Shown here: positions 25,639 through 31,145 of the stretch, piece by piece
Layout of the letters: every line of letters starts with the position of its first letter
How positions within the stretch are numbered: the first letter of the stretch is position 1
DNA from: Oscillospiraceae bacterium
GTDB lineage: Bacteria; Bacillota; Clostridia; Oscillospirales; Oscillospiraceae
DNA length: 31,145 bases
Assembly: GCA_017435245.1 (NCBI GenBank)
Contig: JAFSFK010000009.1
Span: 1-31,145, forward strand
Direction of reading: 5' to 3'
Notes under the pieces: model-generated
What the model saw: the letters and a program-made list of their open reading frames with translations, nothing else
Told to the model about the DNA's origin: nothing
Databases searched by the model: none
Made by a program: the position numbers and the translations under genes

Positions 25639-26164
25639 GAAAGAATTGCGTCGGCAGATCCGGCAGTTAAAGCGGGCGATGACTGAAGAGCAGATCGTGG
25701 AAGCCAGCGAAAAGCTGGGCGAGCTGTTTGTTGATACGCCTCAGTATAAAAATGCAAAGACCATTTATGGCTATCTTCCCTATAACCAGGAGGTACGCAC
25801 GGTTCCAATGCTGGAGCGGGCAATCCGGGATGGTAAGCGTGTGGCGGTACCTAAGGTCTACGGTGACGATATGAAGTTTATTTATATGGAGGACCTGACC
25901 CGGGTGGAGCTGGGGTATGCCGGGATCCCCGAGCCTGTGGATGACGGCCCTGTGGCGGATGACCCCACGGCGTTGGTGCTGATGCCGGGGATGGCATTCA
26001 CCCAAAAGGGGGACCGGATGGGCTACGGCGGCGGATTCTACGATAAATTTCTGGCATCTGAACCTGAGCATCCCACGGTGGCGCTTTGCTATGCCTTCCA
26101 GATGGTGGAGAGCCTGCCCACGGAGGAATACGATATTCCCGTGGACTGTGTCCTGTGGGCGTGA
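25631..26164 (+). CDS. 5-formyltetrahydrofolate cyclo-ligase
   Basis: 177 residues. It converts 5-formyl-THF to 5,10-methenyl-THF with ATP, returning a storage or inhibitory folate to one-carbon metabolism. The N-terminus MDKKELRRQIRQLKRAM is the basic helix typical of the family. GYLPYNQEVRT and the C-terminal signature RMGYGGGFYDKFLA form the ATP and folate site. GGAGG precedes the ATG inside the upstream gene, with an 8-base overlap. It is a housekeeping enzyme (YgfA/FAU1/MTHFS family) placed second in an operon of mostly unknown genes. Confidence 0.94.
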   Translation: MDKKELRRQIRQLKRAMTEEQIVEASEKLGELFVDTPQYKNAKTIYGYLPYNQEVRTVPMLERAIRDGKRVAVPKVYGDDMKFIYMEDLTRVELGYAGIPEPVDDGPVADDPTALVLMPGMAFTQKGDRMGYGGGFYDKFLASEPEHPTVALCYAFQMVESLPTEEYDIPVDCVLWA

Positions 26165-26172
26165 GGTAGGAT

Positions 26173-26742
26173 ATGGAATATATTGCGGTTATCCTTGTGG
26201 CGGCAGTGGTATTCGGTGTATGCTTTCTGGTGGACAAGGGCTTTACCAAGCTCTTTCGTTCTCAGGCACAGCATATGTCCGGCACGGCGGTACGGCTGAG
26301 TAAGCGCTATGGCTCCATCGGCCTTGTGATTGCGGTGATCGGAGTGGCGGCCATTTTTGCGGGTCTAAGCTCCGGTTGGGTGCTGATCGTCGGCGGCAGT
26401 GTGCTGTTGGTGTTTGGCATTGGTTTGGTAGTCTACTATATGTCCTACGCTGTGTTCTACGATGAGGACAGCTTCATTTTTACCACCGTCGGAAAGAAAG
26501 CCAAGACCTATTATTATCGGGATATCAAGCAGCAGCAGCTGTATAATAATCAGGGACACCTGCTTATCGAGCTGCACATGGCCGACGGAGATACGGTGCA
26601 GCTGCAGTCTACCATGAACGGCTGTTTTGATTTTATGGACCACGCATTTGGTGCCTGGCTGCGCCAGACGGGCAAGACCCAAGAGGATTGCCCCTTTTAT
26701 GACCCGGCCAATTCCTGCTGGTTTCCCTCTGTGGAGGTTTGA
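26173..26742 (+). CDS. Membrane protein with probable PH-like cytoplasmic domain
   Basis: 189 residues, function unknown. A first helix (about 3-22, YIAVILVAAVVFGVCFLV) is followed by a basic stretch and two more helices (about 50-68 and 72-91). The rest is a soluble domain. Its beginning (VFYDEDSFIFTTVGKKAKTYYYRDIKQQQLYNNQG) reads like the strand pattern of bacterial PH-like domains found in small membrane proteins. Cysteines near the C-terminus (CPFYDPANSCW) are notable. It lies 8 bases after the cyclo-ligase gene and 3 bases before the DUF1643-like gene, so it is part of the same transcript. The PH-like call is inference from pattern only. Confidence 0.8.
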   Translation: MEYIAVILVAAVVFGVCFLVDKGFTKLFRSQAQHMSGTAVRLSKRYGSIGLVIAVIGVAAIFAGLSSGWVLIVGGSVLLVFGIGLVVYYMSYAVFYDEDSFIFTTVGKKAKTYYYRDIKQQQLYNNQGHLLIELHMADGDTVQLQSTMNGCFDFMDHAFGAWLRQTGKTQEDCPFYDPANSCWFPSVEV

Positions 26743-26745
26743 TCG

Positions 26746-27357
26746 ATGCATATTCCCCAGTCTACCACGGACCAGCTGGAGCTGGTTACTTTTCAGGATG
26801 CGCTGAAGGCGGCCAACACCCCAAGCGCTGATTACGATTTTGAAAAATGGCTGTATGCCCCCAATTTTTATTCGGAGTACCGTTACATATTGGGCACCCG
26901 GGGAAAAAATCCTCTGATCTGTATTGGGATCAACCCCTCTACGGCTCAGCCGGGAGATCTGGACAATACCCTCAAATCCGTAGAACGGATCGCCCTGGGC
27001 AACGGCTTTGACAGCTTTATTATGTTCAACGTCTATGCTCAGCGGGCTACCGATCCGGATGCGATGGAGCGTCAGTGCAACCACCTGCTGCATAAAGAGA
27101 ATCTGGAGGCTTTCCGTTATGTGTTATCCATATCGGAAAATCCTGCGGTCTGGGCAGCCTGGGGCACCATCATAGAAAAACGGGACTACCTTCCTTTGTG
27201 CCTGCGGGATATGCTGGAGGTTGGGCAGGAGTATGGCGCACAGTGGTATTGCGCCGGTAAGGTGAGCAAAAAAGGACACCCCCACCACCCCCTGTATCTG
27301 CGCAAGGACGAGCGAATCAGACCCTTTGATGTACAGGCATACCTGGAAACGCTGTGA
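26746..27357 (+). CDS. DUF1643 family protein
   Basis: 203 residues, cytoplasmic. DUF1643 segments are visible in order: RYILGTRGKNPLICIGINPS (about 44-63), the following TA, then FDSFIMFNVYAQRATDPDAM, AVWAAWGTIIEKRDYL and the C-terminal KVSKKGHPHHPLYLRKDERI. These fit a small Rossmann-like fold with conserved polar pockets; no enzyme activity is established for the family. It begins 3 bases after the upstream gene and ends 13 bases before the next. DUF1643 proteins occur on both chromosomes and phages; nothing else phage-like is seen here. Confidence 0.88.
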   Translation: MHIPQSTTDQLELVTFQDALKAANTPSADYDFEKWLYAPNFYSEYRYILGTRGKNPLICIGINPSTAQPGDLDNTLKSVERIALGNGFDSFIMFNVYAQRATDPDAMERQCNHLLHKENLEAFRYVLSISENPAVWAAWGTIIEKRDYLPLCLRDMLEVGQEYGAQWYCAGKVSKKGHPHHPLYLRKDERIRPFDVQAYLETL

Positions 27358-27370
27358 CAGGAGGAAGCCT

Positions 27371-27547
27371 ATGGGAACGAATGAATGTGAGACCTGCTGG
27401 TACTACGATTATGACGAGGAGTACGAGGAGTACTACTGTATGATGGATCTGGATGAGGATGAGGTTTACCGCATCGTAAGCTCCAGAAACAATCATTGTC
27501 CTTTTTACCGGCAGGGCGATGACTATACTTTGGCAAGGAGGCAATGA
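27371..27547 (+). CDS. Small acidic four-cysteine protein, DUF6472-like
   Basis: 58 residues. Cysteines occur as CETC (6-9), one in YYC (about 23) and one in CPF (about 44), suggesting a small metal-binding knot. The middle is extremely acidic and tyrosine rich (YYDYDEEYEEYYCMMDLDED). The pattern resembles the short clostridial family annotated DUF6472, recognised from memory. AGGAGG lies 7 bases upstream of ATG 27371. It sits between the DUF1643-like gene and a lipoprotein gene, within the same transcript. Function unknown. Confidence 0.8.
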   Translation: MGTNECETCWYYDYDEEYEEYYCMMDLDEDEVYRIVSSRNNHCPFYRQGDDYTLARRQ

Positions 27548-27549
27548 GC

Positions 27550-29331
27550 GTGAAAAAGCTGATCGTTGTCTTGTCCTGTTTGCTGCTGTGCGGCTGTGCC
27601 GCAAATCAGGAGCAGGCTGAGCTCCCGTCCACTACAGAAAAAGCTGCCGAGCCTACCCAAGAGGTGGTGGTGAGCCTTTATGATGCCGACAGTGCCGTTG
27701 AGAAGGAAAGCGCCGGTGCGGTGCGGGCCTATCCTCTGGGTGACGGTATTTATACCGACCTGTGCGTGATGGGCGATAAGCTGCTGGTGGTGTCCTCCAG
27801 CGGAGATATCACGATACTCAAAGGAGAACAGGGGCAGATCGTGGCCACCGAGGCTACAGACCTGTCCCATACGGAAGCGGGACTGCCCCTGTGGACATCT
27901 CCCAAGGGTGCAGGCTATTACGTACCGGAAAGTGCCGAAGCGGTGCTGCTGGATCCTCAGCTGCTGGAGCTGGCCCGAATCCCTATGCCCGGGGATATCC
28001 AGGGAGATCCGGTGATCCTGCTGCAGCGCAACGAGGTTTTCTACTGCACAGCCGGGGAGATCCGGGCAATGGACATCCAGACCGGCATTTCCCGTCTGGT
28101 CAGAAGCCACAGCTGTGCAAGTCAGCAGCTGACCGGGAGCTATTTTAATGATACGGTCCTGGGCTGCCGGATCACAGATGAGCAGGGGGCGGAAAAGGTC
28201 ATTTATCTGTACGCCGATACCGGTACGGTGGTGGCGGAGGATATTACGCTGGGAACCTTATATACAGAAGGTACGGCGTATTTTGCAATGCGCAGCGATG
28301 ACCAGCAGACCCAGATCCTCTTTGGTCAGGCGGACGGGGAGACGATGTGTCTGGAAACAGAGCCGGAGGGCCTGACAGCGGCATTGGCGCTGGGCGGCGC
28401 AGTGCGCTGCACGGCGGACGAAGCCGGACTGACCTTGTCTTTTTACGATTTTACCGCCGGCACCAACAGCGCAGAAGTGGTACTGCCGGCGCTGACTGTA
28501 CCCATGGCAACCGTGGCAGATGGAGATGCTTTCTGGTTCATCATTGACCAGACCCTCTACCGCTGGGATCCTGCGAAGTCTGCTACCGGGGATGACACCA
28601 ATTATGTTTCCCAGCTGTATACCCAGCAAAACCCCGATACCCAGGGACTGGAACAGTGCCAGAAACGGGTAGAGGAGCTGAAGAATTACGGAATTGACCT
28701 GCGGATCTGGACGGATGCCACGGCGGATACCGGAGAGTATACCTGTCAGCCGGAGTACCGGGTCAGTACCACGGAGCAGGCGCTTACACAGCTGGAGGAA
28801 GTGTTCAAGCAGCTGCCGGAGGGTTTCCTGGCAACTACAGGCAGCATCCGGGTAAGCCTGGTGCGAAGTGTAGGGGAGGAGAATGTGCCGGTGCAGTACT
28901 GGCAGGGGAATACCTGCTGTGTGATCATTCCTGCGGAGCAGGCGGTCACAGGCTTCCTCTGGGGCCTTGGCCACGGCATCGATGCCCGGGTCTTGGGTAA
29001 CAGCCGGGCACTGGATGCCTGGAATCAGCTCAATCCCGGCAGCTTTGCGTATACTTATGATTATGCCGCCAATGCGGTTCGTGAGGATGGGGAAAAGTAT
29101 CTGGATGACTTTGTGGACCTGACAGCTATGAGCTTCCCCACAGAGGACCGTGCCCGGGTGTTTATGGCAGCAATGCTCCCCGGCAATGAAGAACTGTTCC
29201 AGAAGGAAACCCTGCAGGATAAGCTTCTGTGCCTGTGTGAGGGCATCCGGGAAGCTTATAATTTGGAGGACAATACTACAGTGTTCCCCTGGGAACAGTA
29301 CCTGCAAGAGCCTTTGGCGGCTGAGGAATAA
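27550..29331 (+). CDS. Lipoprotein with N-terminal propeller-like region and C-terminal degenerate zincin-like domain
   Basis: 593 residues from GTG 27550 (AAGGAGG 9 bases upstream); ATG 27544, which overlaps the preceding stop, is the alternative. A lipoprotein signal peptide ends in LLLCGC, with the lipidated cysteine at 16, so the protein is anchored outside the cell membrane. Residues about 55-345 show repeating short strands typical of a beta-propeller. The C-terminal part resembles zincin-fold putative metallopeptidases: LWGLGHGIDARVLGNSRALD, then WNQLNPGSFAYTYDY, then MSFPTEDRARVF and a final LCEGIREAYNL. The expected HExxH is replaced by WGLGH (only H475 remains), so catalysis is doubtful. 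Co-transcribed with the lipoprotein that follows by 14 bases. Confidence 0.85.
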   Translation: MKKLIVVLSCLLLCGCAANQEQAELPSTTEKAAEPTQEVVVSLYDADSAVEKESAGAVRAYPLGDGIYTDLCVMGDKLLVVSSSGDITILKGEQGQIVATEATDLSHTEAGLPLWTSPKGAGYYVPESAEAVLLDPQLLELARIPMPGDIQGDPVILLQRNEVFYCTAGEIRAMDIQTGISRLVRSHSCASQQLTGSYFNDTVLGCRITDEQGAEKVIYLYADTGTVVAEDITLGTLYTEGTAYFAMRSDDQQTQILFGQADGETMCLETEPEGLTAALALGGAVRCTADEAGLTLSFYDFTAGTNSAEVVLPALTVPMATVADGDAFWFIIDQTLYRWDPAKSATGDDTNYVSQLYTQQNPDTQGLEQCQKRVEELKNYGIDLRIWTDATADTGEYTCQPEYRVSTTEQALTQLEEVFKQLPEGFLATTGSIRVSLVRSVGEENVPVQYWQGNTCCVIIPAEQAVTGFLWGLGHGIDARVLGNSRALDAWNQLNPGSFAYTYDYAANAVREDGEKYLDDFVDLTAMSFPTEDRARVFMAAMLPGNEELFQKETLQDKLLCLCEGIREAYNLEDNTTVFPWEQYLQEPLAAEE

Positions 29332-29345
29332 AGGAGAACCTCTGG

Positions 29346-30176
29346 ATGAAAAATTATCTTGCGATTTTGCTGGCGCTGGTTATGGCAGTGTCGTTGATGG
29401 GCTGTTCCGGTAATCAGGAAGAAACGGTCCCCACAGAGCCGGAGGTCACTGCAGCACCGGAGACGGAAGCGCCTACCGAAATGGTGATCGATACAGAGGA
29501 AAAACTGGATGCTGCATTGCAGTATTCCGGTTATGTGGAGCTTGGCGCATCTTTGGAGCTGACAAGACATGTGGTTATGTCCAATGATGGAGTCCTGGAC
29601 GGATGCGGCAATATCCTGACCGGCCCTCAGTATGTGGAGGGAGTGCCTGCTACGGAAAACGGCATTACTATGCGCAGCGGACGGCTTAAGAATATCACCG
29701 TCCGGGATGCATACCGCTGTATCGGCGATTCGAAGGAGAATCCCCAGACCGGTAACGTCCGTTTGGAGAATGTAACAGTGGATGGTCCCAGCTATGCGCT
29801 GAATTTCGGCTACGGTGATTTCACCGGGCAGCTGATTGCCGACGGATCTACCTTCCTTGGCTGGAGCAGCTATACCGGCCTGGATGCTGCCACATTCACA
29901 GACTGCACCTTCGGTTGGGACTCCACCGGCGCCAACGGCAACCTGCGTCCTTATGTGGATACCATTCTGATCGGCTGTACCTTTGAAGGAAAGACTGCCG
30001 ATGACGGCAGCACCGTGCCTTTTAATATCAGCCTGCGGGAAAGCATCAGCGGCATCACCATCACCCTGGAAGATTGCTACGTGGGTGATACCTTGCTCAC
30101 CCAGGAAAATGTTTTTGAGCTTCTGAACCTGGAGCTTTTTGAAAACGAGCTCTACGTCAGCAACTCCGAGGGTTAA
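29346..30176 (+). CDS. Lipoprotein with beta-helix-like body
   Basis: 276 residues. The lipoprotein signal peptide MKNYLAILLALVMAVSLMGC has its lipobox cysteine at 20, followed by a Thr/Glu/Pro-rich spacer (about 24-47). The remainder carries repeated short strands with Asp/Asn/Gly turns (VVMSNDGVLDGCGNILTG, LKNITVRDAYRCIGD, VRLENVTVDGPSYAL, FTDCTFGWDS, ILIGCTFEGKT, ITLEDCYVGDT), the look of a right-handed parallel beta-helix as in pectate-lyase-like or adhesin folds. No catalytic motif is seen. AAAGGAG lies 10 bases upstream. It is the last gene of the XRE operon and is followed by a strong terminator. Function unknown; a surface-binding role is inference. Confidence 0.85.
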   Translation: MKNYLAILLALVMAVSLMGCSGNQEETVPTEPEVTAAPETEAPTEMVIDTEEKLDAALQYSGYVELGASLELTRHVVMSNDGVLDGCGNILTGPQYVEGVPATENGITMRSGRLKNITVRDAYRCIGDSKENPQTGNVRLENVTVDGPSYALNFGYGDFTGQLIADGSTFLGWSSYTGLDAATFTDCTFGWDSTGANGNLRPYVDTILIGCTFEGKTADDGSTVPFNISLRESISGITITLEDCYVGDTLLTQENVFELLNLELFENELYVSNSEG

Positions 30177-30181
30177 TAAAG

Positions 30182-30225
30182 AAAAACAGTCCGCTGTGGA
30201 AATTCCCACAGCGGACTGTTTTTTT
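30182..30225 (+). terminator. Strong rho-independent terminator of the XRE operon
   Basis: Stem AAAACAGTCCGCTGTGG (30183-30199), a 6-base loop, and the complement at 30206-30222, extending into a run of seven T. It starts 6 bases after the last lipoprotein stop. Confidence 0.92.
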
Positions 30226-30284
30226 GTATCGTCCTTAGATATGCCCTTTTCTCTTTCTGTTAGGTGTGATATACTAAAAACGCA

Positions 30285-30308
30285 GGGAACGGGAGACACG
30301 TCCCCTAC
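30285..30308 (-). repeat. GTAG-headed REP-like hairpin upstream of the RAYT gene
   Basis: On the minus strand, GTAG (30305-30308) is followed by GGGACG...CGTTCCC (30285-30304), an imperfect hairpin with one bulged base. It sits 24 bases before the transposase start. REP copies flanking RAYT genes are a known hallmark of these systems. Confidence 0.6.
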
Positions 30309-30332
30309 AAAAGAAATAAAGGGTGTATGCCG

Positions 30333-30818
30333 ATGGATCTTCCGCAAAGAAAACCCAATCGAATAGAGGCTTATGATTACAGTCTGAACGGTGCGTATTT
30401 TGTTACCGTCTGCACCCGGGACAGAGAGAAAATTTTCTGGGATATCGTAGGGGCGGATATTATCCGCCCGCAAAATGTACCGCTATCCTCTATTGGAGAA
30501 ATAGCGGTACAGGCGATTTGTCAGATTCCAAAGCATTATGAAAATGTATTCGTGGATAAATACTGCGTTATGCCTGATCACGTTCATTTGATTCTGCGTA
30601 TTGAACTAGAGATGGACGGGCGGATAATATCCGCCCCTACAGTATCGACTGTAGTTGGCTCAATGAAACGATGGACATCCAGACAAATCGGCAGACCCAT
30701 TTGGCAAAAATCCTACTATGACCATGTGATTCGAAACCAAAAGGATTACGACGAAATATGGCAATACATTGATAATAATCCGAGGAAATGGTTGATACAA
30801 AACGGTGGCGATGAATAA
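30333..30818 (+). CDS. REP-associated tyrosine transposase (RAYT, Y1_Tnp family)
   Basis: 161 residues from ATG 30333 (AAAGGG 9 bases upstream); ATG 30327 is the alternative. RAYTs are single-strand nucleases related to IS200/IS605 TnpA that recognise GTAG-headed hairpins. Visible parts are the N-terminal IEAYDYSLNGAYFVTVCTRD strand, the HUH motif in MPDHVHLIL (H83, H85), and the C-terminal WQKSYYDHVIRNQKDYDEIW followed by QYIDNNPRKW. Y145 in that last segment aligns with the catalytic tyrosine of the E. coli RAYT. The frame is intact and includes two REP sequences (30447-30470 and 30617-30640), translated as VGADIIRP and DGRIISAPT in probable surface loops. The gene is a single copy here, between the XRE-operon terminator and a shared hairpin. 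Confidence 0.92.
   Translation: MDLPQRKPNRIEAYDYSLNGAYFVTVCTRDREKIFWDIVGADIIRPQNVPLSSIGEIAVQAICQIPKHYENVFVDKYCVMPDHVHLILRIELEMDGRIISAPTVSTVVGSMKRWTSRQIGRPIWQKSYYDHVIRNQKDYDEIWQYIDNNPRKWLIQNGGDE
30447..30470 (+). repeat. REP hairpin inside the RAYT reading frame, copy 1
   Basis: GTAG followed by GGGCGGATA-T-TATCCGCCC and a final G. It is identical over all 24 bases to the intergenic REP at 19394-19417 and the exact reverse complement of 30617-30640. It encodes VGADIIRP without breaking the frame. Confidence 0.9.
30617..30640 (-). repeat. REP hairpin inside the RAYT reading frame, copy 2 (inverted)
   Basis: The minus strand reads GTAG followed by GGGCGGATA-T-TATCCGCCC and a final G, a perfect inverted copy of 30447-30470. 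The pair encloses 146 bases that include the codons for the HUH motif. On the plus strand it encodes DGRIISAPT in frame. Confidence 0.9.
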
Positions 30819-30824
30819 CAAAAA

Positions 30825-30853
30825 ACACCCCGGTTCGTTAAGAACCGGGGTGT
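30825..30853. terminator. Hairpin terminator, mainly for the minus-strand gene
   Basis: Perfect 12-base stem ACACCCCGGTTC, loop GTTAA, complement 30842-30853. On the minus strand the stem is followed by a TTTTT run, giving a good terminator for the gene ending at 30875. On the plus strand the T-run is broken (AAATTGTTTTG), but the hairpin can also end the RAYT transcript. Confidence 0.8.
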
Positions 30854-30874
30854 AAATTGTTTTGTAAGATTATC

Positions 30875-31063
30875 TTACTTCAGGGACTCTTCAACAGCAA
30901 CAGCCACGGAAACGGTCATACCGACCATGGGGTTATTGCCTGCGCCCAGGAAGCCCATCATTTCCACGTGAGCGGGGACGGAGGAAGAACCAGCGAACTG
31001 TGCATCACCGTGCATACGGCCCATGGTGTCGGTCATGCCGTAGGAAGCGGGACCTGCAGCCAT
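30875..31063 (-). CDS. GGGtGRT-type protein, C-terminal fragment (62 residues)
   Basis: Only the last 62 residues are present, MAAGPASYGMTDTMGRMHGD onwards, ending AVAVEESLK. From memory this matches the C-terminus of the conserved roughly 330-residue GGGtGRT protein family of anaerobes, where these residues follow a TGRTLHPDN segment. Function is unknown. The methionine at 31063 is not a natural start: no ribosome site lies before it, and the expected upstream codons are absent. Reading further upstream on this strand gives four unrelated codons (F, L, L, K) and then a stop at 31076-31078. The break coincides with the start of an unrelated coding sequence at 31066, so the truncation is probably an assembly artefact. 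Confidence 0.7.
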   Translation of the reverse strand: MAAGPASYGMTDTMGRMHGDAQFAGSSSVPAHVEMMGFLGAGNNPMVGMTVSVAVAVEESLK

Positions 31064-31065
31064 CT

Positions 31066-31145
31066 TTAAAAGAAATTAGCGATATCCGTGATGAGACAGA
31101 TAAGTCCGGTCTTAAAATTACTATTGACTTAAAACGTGGTGTAGA
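31066..31145 (+). CDS. Type IIA DNA topoisomerase subunit A (GyrA/ParC) internal fragment
   Basis: The plus-strand frame from 31066 reads LKEISDIRDETDKSGLKITI followed by DLKRGV, cut by the window end. This is the well-conserved KxxEIxDxRDExDxxGxxIxIxLKRG segment of GyrA/ParC, normally about 260-300 residues into the protein. There is no start codon and no N-terminal part; the frame joins directly to the end of the oppositely oriented GGGtGRT-like fragment. Base use is more AT-rich than nearly all of the window. GyrA and ParC cannot be told apart from so short a piece. Most likely it belongs to another locus or another genome. Confidence 0.65.

Noticed and set aside
30447..30640. The REP-bounded segment in the RAYT gene as an insertion that inactivates it, or as an intron
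   Set aside because: The frame stays open through both hairpins, and the enclosed sequence encodes the expected HUH region, so nothing is interrupted.

Overview
The window looks like chromosomal DNA of a Gram-positive gut anaerobe in Clostridia, most likely the Oscillospiraceae/Ruminococcaceae group. The signs are a bifunctional fermentative AdhE, strong AGGAGG ribosome binding sites with frequent ATGA overlaps, a c-di-AMP phosphodiesterase (GdpP) next to rplI-dnaB, KtrAB, a dprA-topA-trmFO block, and hairpin-rich intergenic repeats of a kind familiar from this group. The species assignment is inference. No tRNA, rRNA or CRISPR array was seen.

Layout. 1-1437 (minus): two membrane proteins of unknown function, the second resembling DUF5058. 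1438-1923: a 486-base gene-free region with a minus-strand promoter, a palindromic repeat element, and the adhE promoter flanked by a repeated CGATA-type motif. 1924-4518: adhE, ending in a hairpin shared with a convergent pair, an AT-rich serine-acetyltransferase-like gene and tcdA. 6175-7298: a split chromate-type transporter. 7419-16757: one operon, ktrB-ktrA-rRNA methyltransferase-dprA-topA-trmFO-plsX-rnc. 16922-24649: a second operon, gdpP-rplI-dnaB-tilS-hpt-ftsH, with a repeat element between rplI and dnaB. 24991-30176: a third, tightly packed seven-gene operon. It starts with a membrane-attached XRE regulator, continues through a 5-formyl-THF cyclo-ligase and several unknown families, and ends in two lipoproteins. 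30333-30818: a REP-associated tyrosine transposase (RAYT). 30875-31063 is the C-terminal end of a GGGtGRT-type protein, and 31066-31145 is a fragment of a type IIA topoisomerase A subunit on the other strand. Two unrelated coding sequences meet abruptly at about 31064, which is probably an assembly chimera.

The most interesting theme is the repeat system. Seven intact hairpins and one decayed hairpin with a GTAG head lie in the window: inverted pairs in two intergenic elements, one upstream of the RAYT gene, and a perfect inverted 24-base pair inside the RAYT reading frame. One internal copy is identical over 24 bases to an intergenic copy 11 kb away. The two intergenic pairs, and two further elements with a different hairpin family, are all enclosed by the same inverted arms (about ATTCCGGTTTATCGAGCAGT).

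Functionally, KtrAB (K+ uptake) and GdpP (c-di-AMP breakdown) could form a local potassium/c-di-AMP control pair. dprA-topA-trmFO-rnc and rplI-dnaB-tilS-hpt-ftsH are housekeeping genes for DNA, RNA and protein maintenance.
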